From Psychrobacter glacincola (GTDB lineage Bacteria; Pseudomonadota; Gammaproteobacteria; Pseudomonadales; Moraxellaceae), in the NCBI RefSeq assembly GCF_904846075.1, contig NZ_CAJGZH010000001.1:310001-374000 (forward strand): a DNA stretch of 64,000 nucleotides, in the 5' to 3' direction. Within the stretch, counting starts at the first letter, position 1. Each line of letters starts with the position of its first letter. This document shows, in pieces, positions 26,439 through 36,166 of this stretch. The translations under genes and the position numbers were made by a program. The notes beneath the pieces are model-generated. The model saw only the letters and a program-made list of their open reading frames with translations, did no database searches and had not been told where the DNA came from.

Positions 26439-28988
26439 ATGAGTAGCACTGATACCTTAACGCCATCTCAAACCTCGACAAATGCACAGGTTTTGGATGC
26501 AACCACACACGCGAATATTCACGACAAGCTTGCTCGCGCGCTTGGCATTAAGACTGCTCAAGTCAATGCGTTTGTCAAACTTTACGATGAAGGCGCGACC
26601 GTTCCATTTATTGCCCGTTACCGTAAAGAAAAGACGCAGAATCTTGACGATGCGCAATTGCGAGCTCTAGAGAAGTCACTCAATTATGAGCGCGATATGG
26701 CAACCCGTCGCCTCAAAATTACCGAGCTGCTCAGAACGCAGGGCAATTTGACCGACGAGCTGCAGACGCGTATCGATAATGCGACGTCGAAACTTGAGCT
26801 TGAAGATATTTACTTGCCATACCGCCCGCGTCGCCGTTCACCAGCTGCTAAAGCACGTGCTGCTGGTCTTGATGTGGCAGCGCAAGCCGTCTTGACGCAA
26901 GAAGTCACGCCAACTGACGCATTAGCAGACTATCAAGTTCAATCGAGCATTACCGATGATAGTGGTAATGAGATCGAAGTTGATTTTAGCGATATCACCA
27001 AGCAATTGGCTGGCGTACAAGCCATCATCGTTGATGAATGGACGCAGGCTTTGGCTTTGCTAGACAACTTGCGCAGTGGCTTTGCCAAGACGGCCAGTAT
27101 CGTATCTGCCGTTGCCAGTGAAGAAAAACGTGAAGTCGGCGAGAAATTCAAAGATTACTTCGAGCATAGTGAAAGCCTTGCGCGTCTGCCGAATCATCGT
27201 TTATTAGCGATGCTACGTGGTCGTCAAGAAAACGTCTTAGGCCTCAAAATAGAAGGCGAAGACGCACCCTTTATCGAAAAAATCATTAAGCACTTTGAGC
27301 TTGATTCTAAAGCACCTGATGCCCGTCAAGAGTTTTTGACAGAAGCGGCGACGAGTTTGTGGAAAGACAAATGGCGTCCGCATATTGAACACCGTTTATT
27401 GACAGAAAAACGTCTGACTGCTGAAGCAGATGCGATTGACGTCTTTGCTAATAACTTACAGCATTTACTCATGTCAGCACCTGCTGGCCGTAAAGTTATC
27501 TTAGGGGTCGACCCTGGTATCCGTCATGGCGTAAAAATGGCCATCGTCGATGCTCAAGGTCACGTCATGTTAGACAGTGAAGACAAGCCTGTCGTCGCAA
27601 CCGTTTATCCATTTGCCCCTGATAATAAAATGGATGAAGCCAAAAAAGTCATCGATGAATTATTAAGTACTTATAACGTTGATTTGGTGGCTATCGGTAA
27701 TGGTACAGCGAGCCGCGAAACAGATGCGATGATTAAAGAAATTTTGGCTGCCAACTCTGAATTACAAGCCAAATCAGTTATCGTCAATGAGTCAGGTGCG
27801 TCTGTTTATTCAGCCAGTGAGCTTGCCACTGATGAGCTTGGTAATTTAGACGTTTCTGTACGCGGTGCGGTTTCTATCGCCCGTCGCTTGCAAGACCCTT
27901 TATCAGAATTGGTCAAGGTTGATCCAAAAGCGATTGGCGTTGGTCAATATCAGCATGATGTTAACCAAACACAATTGGCAGATAGTCTTGATAAAGTTAC
28001 GCAAGATAGCGTAAATGCGGTTGGCGTTGATGTAAATACCGCAAGCCCTGCTATCTTGGCACATATCGCTGGTTTGAATAAAAACGTCGCGCAGCAAATC
28101 GTGACCTATCGTAAAGAGCATGGTGCTTTTGAAAGTCGTGAATCATTAAAAAACGTTCCACGCTTAGGCGCTAAGACCTTTGAACAAGCAGCAGGCTTCT
28201 TGCGTATCCATGGTGGTAGTAATCCCCTTGATGCCACTGGTGTGCATCCAGAAAGCTATGCGCTGGTCGATAGCTTATTGGCACAAACTGGTAAGGCATT
28301 GCCAGAAGTCATCGGTAATGACGGCGTACTAAATACGATAGATAGCACTGCACTGGCTGCTAATGATGACAATATTAGTGTAACTGCTATCATCGATGAG
28401 CTAGCCAAACCAGCACGCGACCCACGTCCTGAATTTAAGACTGCTAACTTCCGTGAAGACGTTAACAGTATTAAAGACTTGAGCGAGGGTATGCAGCTTG
28501 AAGGCGTGGTGACCAATGTGACAGCCTTCGGTTGCTTCGTTGATGTTGGCGTTCATCAGGATGGTTTGGTACATATCTCACAGATGGCCAATGACTTTGT
28601 CGCAGACCCGATGAACCGTGTCAAACCAGGTGATATCGTCTCGGTACGTGTCATTTCTATCGATGAAAAACGTGGTCGTATTGGCTTTAGTATGAAGCCT
28701 GAATCTGAAAAGCCTGCGCGCCCAGCAGCGAAAGCGGCTGAAAGTGCTGGTAATGATGAGAAGGTCAGTCGTCCACGTAGCGATCATGCAAATAGTAAAC
28801 GCCCAAACAGTAGCCGTCCAGCGCCTGATAAGCGCCCGTCGAAATCTCGCGGTAATCGTCAGGATAAAGACCATGCTAATAATGATCGTAGCAAAGCGCC
28901 AAGGGCTGATAAAGCAGAAGCGCCTAGAAAAATGGGTACGCTTGGGGCGCTGTTACAGGAAGCTGGCGTGACTAAAACCAAAAAATAG
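26439..28988 (+). CDS. tex: RNA-binding transcriptional accessory protein Tex
   Basis: A conserved nucleic-acid-binding protein associated with transcription. The 849 residues run in the usual order: N-terminal helical region with GATVPFIARYRKEKT and LEDIYLPYRPRRRSPA, YqgF/RNaseH-like domain from ILGVDPGIRHGVKMAIVD, helix-hairpin-helix (GVDVNTASPAILAHIAGLNKNVAQQIV), and an S1 domain GMQLEGVVTNVTAFGCFVDVGVHQDGLVHISQMA near 690 (quoted here only as landmarks). After the S1 domain is a roughly 100-residue Lys/Arg/Pro/Asn-rich tail, longer than in E. coli. Monocistronic, with a terminator directly after. Confidence 0.93.
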   Translation: MSSTDTLTPSQTSTNAQVLDATTHANIHDKLARALGIKTAQVNAFVKLYDEGATVPFIARYRKEKTQNLDDAQLRALEKSLNYERDMATRRLKITELLRTQGNLTDELQTRIDNATSKLELEDIYLPYRPRRRSPAAKARAAGLDVAAQAVLTQEVTPTDALADYQVQSSITDDSGNEIEVDFSDITKQLAGVQAIIVDEWTQALALLDNLRSGFAKTASIVSAVASEEKREVGEKFKDYFEHSESLARLPNHRLLAMLRGRQENVLGLKIEGEDAPFIEKIIKHFELDSKAPDARQEFLTEAATSLWKDKWRPHIEHRLLTEKRLTAEADAIDVFANNLQHLLMSAPAGRKVILGVDPGIRHGVKMAIVDAQGHVMLDSEDKPVVATVYPFAPDNKMDEAKKVIDELLSTYNVDLVAIGNGTASRETDAMIKEILAANSELQAKSVIVNESGASVYSASELATDELGNLDVSVRGAVSIARRLQDPLSELVKVDPKAIGVGQYQHDVNQTQLADSLDKVTQDSVNAVGVDVNTASPAILAHIAGLNKNVAQQIVTYRKEHGAFESRESLKNVPRLGAKTFEQAAGFLRIHGGSNPLDATGVHPESYALVDSLLAQTGKALPEVIGNDGVLNTIDSTALAANDDNISVTAIIDELAKPARDPRPEFKTANFREDVNSIKDLSEGMQLEGVVTNVTAFGCFVDVGVHQDGLVHISQMANDFVADPMNRVKPGDIVSVRVISIDEKRGRIGFSMKPESEKPARPAAKAAESAGNDEKVSRPRSDHANSKRPNSSRPAPDKRPSKSRGNRQDKDHANNDRSKAPRADKAEAPRKMGTLGALLQEAGVTKTKK

Positions 28989-29005
28989 TTAATATTAATA
29001 GTGAT

Positions 29006-29035
29006 AAAAAAGGCAGCCATTAGGCTGCCTTTTTT
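29006..29035 (+). terminator. rho-independent terminator of tex
   Basis: AAAAGGCAGCC, a short ATTA loop and GGCTGCC followed by T7, just downstream of the tex stop. Confidence 0.92.
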
Positions 29036-29163
29036 ATGGAATTTATTTAAAAATAGAAATTGTTAATGAACACTGATAACTACTCAAAACTTAACTCGCT
29101 GAATAACCTCTTCTGCGTGATTTCAGTTAACAGCGGGGTTTATATCGTACTTTATTTCGTATT

Positions 29164-29559
29164 TTATAATTCTTCTGTGGCTTCTTCAGCTTCTTGTAAT
29201 TCTTCTTGTGTGTCTAACGAGTCTTCTTCTTGCAGCGCTTCTTCAGAATCTTGAATCAACTCTTGCTCGGCATCCATTGCTTCTTGCTCAGCTTGAAGCT
29301 CAGTAGTCATCGGCTGTTGATTAGCACTGTTGTTAACGCTTGCTCTTGAGATAATCTGTGTCTCACTAATCTGAAATGGGCTAGACTGATTGTCTGTTGA
29401 AGCATTATTTGTATTGTCACCTTCCATCTCAAGTGTGGTGGCGGTAGCCGCTGCTTGCACATCTACTGCCGCAGTATCAGCAGGTGCTGCCATAGCCAAA
29501 CTTGGGATAGTGAGCGCAGCGCCGATCAGTAGCGATAAAGATAGAGTATTTTTTTTCAT
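29164..29559 (-). CDS. exported acidic hypothetical protein
   Basis: A 131-residue protein I do not recognise. It has a typical signal peptide (MKKN start, hydrophobic core, cleavage after AMA at about 24). The mature part is low-complexity. Its last 45 residues are almost all Glu, Gln, Asp, Ala and Leu, which suggests an acidic helix or disordered periplasmic segment. An AAGGAA site precedes the ATG, supporting a real gene. It may bind cations or basic partners, but that is only a guess from charge. Confidence 0.65.
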   Translation of the reverse strand: MKKNTLSLSLLIGAALTIPSLAMAAPADTAAVDVQAAATATTLEMEGDNTNNASTDNQSSPFQISETQIISRASVNNSANQQPMTTELQAEQEAMDAEQELIQDSEEALQEEDSLDTQEELQEAEEATEEL

Positions 29560-30023
29560 TAATCAATTCCTTAATTTACAATCTTATAATGTCAGTTTAA
29601 AAAATTTCAAACTTGACGCTTATGTTGCTAATTGCTGTATACAGCAGTTGCATATCACACATTCATTTAGTAATTCAAATCTATATATTTAATATATCTA
29701 ACATTTAATTGGTAGACAAAATAAAATCATGATAACCATTAAGAGACTATCATGATGGATTAAAGAGCTTTATAAGCTGACCTAAATCAGTGATAAAAAT
29801 CTAAAGGGGAGAATACCAATTAAACAAGCGTTAGTTCAGTAGTCCATAGATTAAAATTCTAACAGACGGATGTTAGCAGGTGACTTTGTGCAACTATTGT
29901 ATGGTTATTGTCAGATAGGAAAGTAGCATTATTTTCTACTTTCCCATCTCTAATTTTCCTATCTCTAATTCTTATAACAATGATGTCTCAACGAATCTTG
30001 TTCGTTTATATTTCATTAGAGTC
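29560..30023. other. 464-base intergenic region
   Basis: AT-rich with no supported gene. A hairpin at 29918-29944 (GGAAAGTAG/CTACTTTCC) lies downstream of the 30024-30863 gene and may protect or end its transcript. The promoter of the acidic protein gene must also lie here. Confidence 0.5.
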
Positions 30024-30863
30024 TTATTCAATAACAATATACTTGCCAGTGTTTGAATCAACGACGCGTTGTTGAGTGCTGCTACTAGGAACACGAATGA
30101 CTGGGAAGGTTTGATTGATTTCAGTATTGTCGATGACATCCGCATCTGCTTCTTCACCAACGATTACAGTACGGTTAGCCTCGTCTTCGATAGCAATGGC
30201 TGTACCTGACGCTGTGTTTACTCGCTTGATTTGATCTTTCGGTACGATGATGACTTCTTTGACACTATATTTAGTAGGGCGGATAACACGTGTGGTTTCA
30301 ACGATGACAGGCTCTACACGGCGATCTTCGATAATCGCGAGTTGTGCTTCTGGTGCTGTAGCTTCTTTTGTTTCGCTCGTAATAGGCGTTGGAAACTTGG
30401 CACCGAAGTGGTTATCGCACTGCTGCATGCTTAAACGTACTGGATTGCCAGCCTTGTCCATATAGACGTTGACAGGCATATCAGCGGCGATAGGGACGTA
30501 TTTCCCAACCAATGCACCCGAAACACCATAGCGACCATTTGACTGCCCAACTCCTAAATCACAAGCACCTGCTGAGTAATCACTGGCTGTTAAGTTGTTT
30601 GCATTGACCACTGTTTGAGGAATCATTACTTCAGACAAGCGCATTTTTTTGACAGTCGCTTCACCTGCTTGGCGCTTTGGGTTTTGATAAGTATAAGGGG
30701 TATAAAATTTGGCCGAACCGTCTTTGACAGCGGTGACACATTCATCATAACTGTCATAGCCAACATTGCCGTGGCTATCGGTAGTCATAGTGGCGTTAGC
30801 AGAGCTTGCAAACATAGCAAGACTGGATGTCATCACAGCAGCGGTTAATATATTCATTTTCAT
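30024..30863 (-). CDS. exported hypothetical protein
   Basis: A 279-residue protein I do not recognise. It has a signal peptide (cleavage after ANA at about 24) and a good ribosome-binding site (AAAGGGA). The mature N-terminal half holds three cysteines (in DECVTAV, GACDLGVG and QQCDNHFG). The C-terminal half has beta-strand-like stretches rich in Val, Ile and Thr (VEPVIVETTRVIRP, VKEVIIVPKDQIKRV, GTAIAIEDEANRTVIVGEE). No transmembrane segment follows the signal. It is likely periplasmic or outer-surface; the function is unknown. Confidence 0.7.
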   Translation of the reverse strand: MKMNILTAAVMTSSLAMFASSANATMTTDSHGNVGYDSYDECVTAVKDGSAKFYTPYTYQNPKRQAGEATVKKMRLSEVMIPQTVVNANNLTASDYSAGACDLGVGQSNGRYGVSGALVGKYVPIAADMPVNVYMDKAGNPVRLSMQQCDNHFGAKFPTPITSETKEATAPEAQLAIIEDRRVEPVIVETTRVIRPTKYSVKEVIIVPKDQIKRVNTASGTAIAIEDEANRTVIVGEEADADVIDNTEINQTFPVIRVPSSSTQQRVVDSNTGKYIVIE

Positions 30864-31252
30864 TGTTATGTCCCTTTAATTAGATTGAGGTTTATTGATT
30901 TATTCCAAATTTATGATAAATAAGTAAAACTTAATTTTTATTAATATGATTTTTATTGCACTAGAAAATTACTCTGACGCGTTTAAAGCCTAAATGAAAT
31001 GTTAATGAGCCAATTATTCGTTTTGAAGCTGCTATGCAATATTGGATAAAAAAATATGAGATAAAAAATTGCCTAACTTCTTTTATCCTACGTCATTCAC
31101 TGCAATATGGCTGTGACATTACTCTAGAAATGTGTAGCTTAATGTATTAAAAAGGCAAGAAATTCCAATATCGTTTACCAAAGAATCACGTTATTATTAT
31201 TTATTAACAATCGCTCAAAATATTTAAATCTGAATAATGAGAAAAAATAGGC
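30864..31252. other. intergenic region, very AT-rich
   Basis: No gene supported. Includes the promoter region of the exported protein gene that starts at 30863. Confidence 0.45.
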
Positions 31253-31287
31253 AATAAAAAACCGTATCTCGTTGCTAAGATACGGTC
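31253..31287 (-). terminator. rho-independent terminator of the saccharopine-dehydrogenase-like gene
   Basis: On the minus strand ACCGTATCT, a 7-base loop and AGATACGGT are followed by T6. Confidence 0.85.
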
Positions 31288-31337
31288 ATTAATTAGATAT
31301 TAAGAAGTAGATTGCTTCGATTTATAAATGGGTAATC

Positions 31338-32636
31338 TTACGAATCGACAACTTCAAAACTAAGACCTGCATGCTCTTCTAAGCGCGCTAGTAGATGATT
31401 ACCCATGGCAGAGGCTGACGTCCAAAAACCACCACCAATTTCTTCTTTGCTGATATCTTGTGCTAAGCATAACGCTGCTTGCGCTAGCATACGCGAGGTA
31501 CTGCCGTAACCTGGATCTTTGTCACCCGTTACTTTCGTATTGATGGTGTCTTTATTAGCCGTTTCTCCAAAGAGGCGAATGTCAAAGTAGCCGTTTGCTT
31601 GCTCTTCTGCAGACGGACCAGAACCTGACTTGGGTAGCACGTGTTTAGCTAATAATTCACGGCTCGGTTTGACCATCATAGCAGTGGCAAATCCAAACAA
31701 GCCGGCGCTCATTGCATAGCTTGATAATTGACCTTTTACACCATCTTGCATCCACATTGCTTCGTCATATTTAAAGTCACGACCATATTCATAGTTAAGC
31801 AATTGATTGGTGCGATGAACTATACGGGTATTGATGCTAGCCATGACAAAAGGCGCAAGCCAGCGTTTGTGCTCACTATCGTATTCTGGCTTACTGACAT
31901 TAGCTTGGCGCACGTTTGGCGCATCTTTGTCATCATTGAGCAGATAAGGATTTGCTACCTGCTTACGACGTGACTTGTCCTTTCCAACTTCTTCAAAAAT
32001 AGTCGCCATCGAGGCAATGGTGCCACCTGATAGACCGCCTTTCGCCGCTTTGACACGCATATGAATCACATCACAAGCGCGACCAAATTTCTCTTCTGCT
32101 TGGGTTTGAGTAAAGTAGACGCCCAAATCCGATGGAATCGAATCAAAGCCACACGAGTTGACAATACGAGCGCCGCTTTGCTTTGCCGCGTCCTGATACT
32201 TGTCCATCATATCTTTGATAAAGATAGCTTCACCAGTGAGGTCGACATAATCTGTCCCATGAGTGGTACAAGATTTGATCAGCGGCTCACCGTATTTGAG
32301 ATAAGGACCGACGGTTGAAATGATGACTTGGGTTTGTTTGGTCATCTCATCAAGGCTGTCCGCATCGTCACTATTAGCAAGAATAATATCGACAGTGCTG
32401 CCAAGTTTAGATTGCAATTCGTTCAGTTTTGCTTCATCACGCCCAGCAATCGCCCACGTGACATCGGCGCCATCTTTGTCTTTAGTATTAGATAAAAACT
32501 CTGTTAAATAGTGTGCTGTAATTTGACCAACAAAGCTAGTCGCACCATATAAGATGACCGCGTAAGGACGCTTTCCATCGCTGCGCTGTTGTGTATTGTT
32601 TGAGGTATCCGTATTGGTATTGGTATTGGTATCCAT
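31338..32636 (-). CDS. saccharopine dehydrogenase-like / trans-acting enoyl reductase family protein
   Basis: A 432-residue NAD(P)-binding oxidoreductase. The Rossmann start ILYGATSFVGQITAHYL and AIAGRDEAKLNEL match the family that includes yeast-like saccharopine reductases and mycobacterial trans-acting enoyl reductases. VDLTGEAIFIKDMMDKY and ARIVNSCGFDSIPSDLGV are also typical. The true substrate is unknown; lipid metabolism is a fair guess for the family. The N-terminus MDTNTNTNTDT is coded by a six-base repeat (ACCAAT). AAGGAT precedes the ATG. It is a single-gene unit with its own terminator. Confidence 0.8.
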   Translation of the reverse strand: MDTNTNTNTDTSNNTQQRSDGKRPYAVILYGATSFVGQITAHYLTEFLSNTKDKDGADVTWAIAGRDEAKLNELQSKLGSTVDIILANSDDADSLDEMTKQTQVIISTVGPYLKYGEPLIKSCTTHGTDYVDLTGEAIFIKDMMDKYQDAAKQSGARIVNSCGFDSIPSDLGVYFTQTQAEEKFGRACDVIHMRVKAAKGGLSGGTIASMATIFEEVGKDKSRRKQVANPYLLNDDKDAPNVRQANVSKPEYDSEHKRWLAPFVMASINTRIVHRTNQLLNYEYGRDFKYDEAMWMQDGVKGQLSSYAMSAGLFGFATAMMVKPSRELLAKHVLPKSGSGPSAEEQANGYFDIRLFGETANKDTINTKVTGDKDPGYGSTSRMLAQAALCLAQDISKEEIGGGFWTSASAMGNHLLARLEEHAGLSFEVVDS

Positions 32637-33208
32637 ATTTATTATCCTTAATAGCTATTTTGATGAGTCGTGTGACGTTTAAAATTTGTTGCCATTTAAC
32701 AGTCAGAGTTTGAGGTCTGATTTTTTGATAGCAATCAGGTTAACTATATATATAAAAGTCATGAGTCATGGGTCAGACTTATATCTGCCTGAAAAAGATA
32801 TATTAAAGTATTTTTGACCAGTAAAAATGACTTGTAAGTTACTGTTTATAGCAGATTATATGATGAAAATGTTGATGGCTAAGTGATAACTAACCATCTG
32901 TACACATAACTCCCATAAAGGGATAAAAAAAAAAGGTTCGATGTTAAGATTTTTACAAAGGTTACATAACCTACCGATATCATTACCAAAATGAACGTTT
33001 TCTAAAGATAAATATTGCTAATCTATGGTCGTAAGCAGTATTAATGGTTAAAAAATTAATAAATATCAAAAAAACAAAAAGTAAAGAAAAAGGAGTTTTA
33101 GAGAGAGCAAGGCAGTCATTAATAATAGTAATTATTTCTTATTAATAATTGTCCATTGCATCAATCTAAATATCTGGTTTTCTAATAATAATTTTTAAGG
33201 AGAAGGTT
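32637..33208. other. 572-base intergenic region
   Basis: AT-rich divergent region between the oxidoreductase gene and the DUF1328 gene. It has an A10 run near 32926-32935 and a GAAGG-type ribosome-binding site before the DUF1328 start. I see no gene or clear RNA structure. Confidence 0.45.
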
Positions 33209-33364
33209 ATGTTTCGCTGGGCTATTATTTTTGCCGTGATCGCATTGTTAGCAAGTTTATTGGGTTTTGGCGGTGTTGCAGGATTGTCTGCTAATTTGGC
33301 ATATATTTTCTTAGCAGTCGCTGTCATTTTATTTATTGTGGCATTTGTAAGCCGCAAGATGTAA
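33209..33364 (+). CDS. DUF1328 small membrane protein (YtjA-like)
   Basis: A 51-residue protein coded by a short frame. [20 protein letters not shown] at the start and a second hydrophobic segment ([18 protein letters not shown]) give two membrane helices, ending SRKM. This is the DUF1328/YtjA pattern (MFRWxxIFLVIALIAxxLGFGG). Such proteins are often stress-induced inner-membrane proteins of unknown role. AAGGAGAAGG lies just before the ATG, and a strong terminator follows, so it is expressed alone. Confidence 0.9.
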   Translation: MFRWAIIFAVIALLASLLGFGGVAGLSANLAYIFLAVAVILFIVAFVSRKM

Positions 33365-33387
33365 TTAATAACTGTAGATTGTTAAAT

Positions 33388-33418
33388 AAAAAAAGTCCTC
33401 AATTGAGGACTTTTTTTT
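33388..33418 (+). terminator. rho-independent terminator
   Basis: AAAAGTCCTCAATTGAGGACTTTT is a self-complementary stem preceded by further A and followed by a T8 run. It ends the DUF1328 transcript and could serve phhB from the other side. Confidence 0.92.
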
Positions 33419-33481
33419 GGTATTTAAGAATGTATTTACTAATAAAGGATTTTTATAAACATTATAAAAACAAACACAGCA

Positions 33482-34150
<669 letters not shown>

Positions 34151-34405
34151 CTATAGCAAGTCTTGGTAATCAGGATGTTTGCTGATATATGACGAGACAA
34201 ATGAGCACTGTGGTACCACTTTTTTATTTTGTTCACGAGCATAGTTGAGGGCATGCTTAACCAATGCTGAGCCAATGCCGCGCCCGCCTAACTCCTGAGG
34301 TACGATAGTGTGATCATAAACTAATTTATCGTCACGCTCTTGATAGCTAATATAGCCAGTATGACCATCAATAGAGGTCTCAAAGCTTTTTACCCTGTTC
34401 ATCAT
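34151..34405 (-). CDS. small GNAT acetyltransferase (YjdJ/Acetyltransf_CG type), N-terminus in another frame
   Basis: An 84-residue open frame covering most of a short GNAT domain: FETSIDGHTGYISY, VPQELGGRGIGSALVKHAL (acetyl-CoA loop), KVVPQCSFVSSYISKHPDY. The family usually starts about 13 residues earlier. Those residues (MKNQNPERNLTITHDEQG) are found in the adjacent frame beginning at an ATG at 34445 with a strong GGAGAA site. Removing one base from the five-T run at 34387-34391 joins the frames. The frame as written begins at an ATG with no ribosome-binding site, so the gene is probably frameshifted near its start. Confidence 0.7.
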   Translation of the reverse strand: MMNRVKSFETSIDGHTGYISYQERDDKLVYDHTIVPQELGGRGIGSALVKHALNYAREQNKKVVPQCSFVSSYISKHPDYQDLL

Positions 34406-34450
34406 GGGTGATGGTTAGGTTTCGTTCAGGGTTTTGATTTTTCATGGATA

Positions 34451-34456
34451 TTCTCC
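34451..34456 (-). promoter_or_regulatory. ribosome-binding site of the GNAT gene's likely original start
   Basis: GGAGAA lies five bases before the ATG at 34445, which opens the frame that should join the GNAT domain. Confidence 0.6.
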
Positions 34457-34666
34457 GTTATTATTGATTATTATCATTAAATATTATGGTTTTTTTTAGT
34501 ATGGATCAAGCGTATTTTTAAATTGAGAGAGTTTGAATGACCAAATAGATTATTCACTAAAGTATGAGTCCTTTCGATTCACATTTATAGTTCTTTAGCG
34601 TAAGAGTCGATAGAGTAAATGTTAAGACTAAAGGGGTCTACCAGTGATCTCCATATGAGCTGCATA

Positions 34667-36016
34667 TTAAGCATAAAATAAGGCTTGGCGCATGACAGGG
34701 GGAAGATATTTACCCAATCCACGTATAGCGGGCAGCTCTTTTTGTCTTTCTGCTACGGCATGATTTGTTTCAAGGATTGACGTAGTTTGTGAGTGTAAAT
34801 AAGACTGCCATTCTTCAGCACTTGGCTTGCTAAAGTGGCGGATACGTCCCAGCATTTGCCGGAATTGTGTACCAAAGCGCCCAGTATTATAGGGTAGATT
34901 GTACTTGCGACATATCACCTGTAATTGTGGTGCGATACGAGCATAGTGACAGGCTGGCATATCAGGGAAAATATGGTGCTCGATTTGATGCGATAAATTA
35001 CCCGTCAAAATATGAAACAGCTTATTTCCTTGAATGTTGCTGGAGCCAAGAATTTGACGCACATACCAGTCGCCTTTAGTCTCATCGGCATCGAGATGGG
35101 TATAGATATGGGCTTGTTCGGTAAAGTGTCCACAGAATATCACCGCCCATGTCCATAGATTACGAGTGATATTGGCAGTAACATTACCGCTCAGTGTGGT
35201 CATAGCACTACTTCGACCTAATGTCAGCCCTGCTAACGTGGGTAGTACAATATGATCTTTGCCCACTTGCCGGGCGATTTTGGCAAATAATGCGCGAGAT
35301 TTCTGTTGCATGGTTTGGTGTCGATCAGGGGAGTCCGCGTATTCGTCGACACTGATTTGAATATCATGAAAGGCGACCGCCCACTCAAAACCTAAAGCCA
35401 ATATCGCTGTTTTAGACATATTATGGCGATCGCTTGGCGTCCAAGGTTGCTCATCAGTCACGCGAATTAAGTGATAGCCAACATCATGGTCACGACCAAC
35501 GATATTGGTAAAAGTATGATGCAAGTAATTATGAGAGTGTTGCCACAATGGGGCAGGACAGACAATGTCCCAATCAAACTTTTGGCTATTGAGATACGGG
35601 TGCTGCATCCAGTCATACTGACCATGCATAACATTGTGCCCAAGCTCCATATTATTTAGAATTTTGCTGAGACTCAGTAGTGAGGTGCCCAATAACCAAG
35701 TCGCGACTATTTTACGTTTTGACTGCATGCATCCAGCCGCTGCTAGTAAGCCACGCGCTGTCATTTCACTATAGACTACTGCGGCATACACTCGTTTAAT
35801 GTATCGTGCGTCATCATTACCTAACGAATCCATCACGCTTCGGTAAAGCACATTTAATTCATGAGCGAGGGCATCAGATTGCGCCTTCGGTAAGGGCGCT
35901 CCTGTCAACGTTGGGTAGCGAGTCAACTGCTTTGCTTTCTGCTGTTTTGCATCAGTTAGTGTGGTCAAAACTGGTACAGCAGATTGTGCCGTAGTGACGG
36001 GTGGTAGCAAGCGCAT
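34667..36016 (-). CDS. membrane fatty-acid desaturase
   Basis: A 449-residue di-iron desaturase that puts double bonds into acyl chains of membrane lipids. The three histidine boxes are HNVMH at 127-131, HNYLHH at 162-167 and QIEHH near 350 in SHQIEHHIFPDMP. Hydrophobic segments flank the first and second boxes. QIEHH with a glutamine is seen in front-end and mycobacterial DesA3-like enzymes. The downstream end lies in a stretch with no clear terminator. The ferredoxin reductase gene next to it on the same strand is its likely electron donor. Cold adaptation of membranes is a plausible role in this genus (inference). Confidence 0.9.
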   Translation of the reverse strand: MRLLPPVTTAQSAVPVLTTLTDAKQQKAKQLTRYPTLTGAPLPKAQSDALAHELNVLYRSVMDSLGNDDARYIKRVYAAVVYSEMTARGLLAAAGCMQSKRKIVATWLLGTSLLSLSKILNNMELGHNVMHGQYDWMQHPYLNSQKFDWDIVCPAPLWQHSHNYLHHTFTNIVGRDHDVGYHLIRVTDEQPWTPSDRHNMSKTAILALGFEWAVAFHDIQISVDEYADSPDRHQTMQQKSRALFAKIARQVGKDHIVLPTLAGLTLGRSSAMTTLSGNVTANITRNLWTWAVIFCGHFTEQAHIYTHLDADETKGDWYVRQILGSSNIQGNKLFHILTGNLSHQIEHHIFPDMPACHYARIAPQLQVICRKYNLPYNTGRFGTQFRQMLGRIRHFSKPSAEEWQSYLHSQTTSILETNHAVAERQKELPAIRGLGKYLPPVMRQALFYA

Positions 36017-36166
36017 AGATAATCCTTAACCGAAATGGTACGGAGAGTCGGTACTGGGTTCGGTTCAATAAGTTGTTTAAGTTTTTTACCGTAGGCTATA
36101 AGGTAACAGCAGGCTGTGTTTCTATCTTATAAGCCGTTATGAGCATTTATTTTTATCACCGTGTTG

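Noticed and set aside
33166..33357. 63-codon minus-strand frame opposite the DUF1328 gene
   Set aside because: The plus-strand 51-residue protein matches a known family and has a strong ribosome-binding site and terminator.
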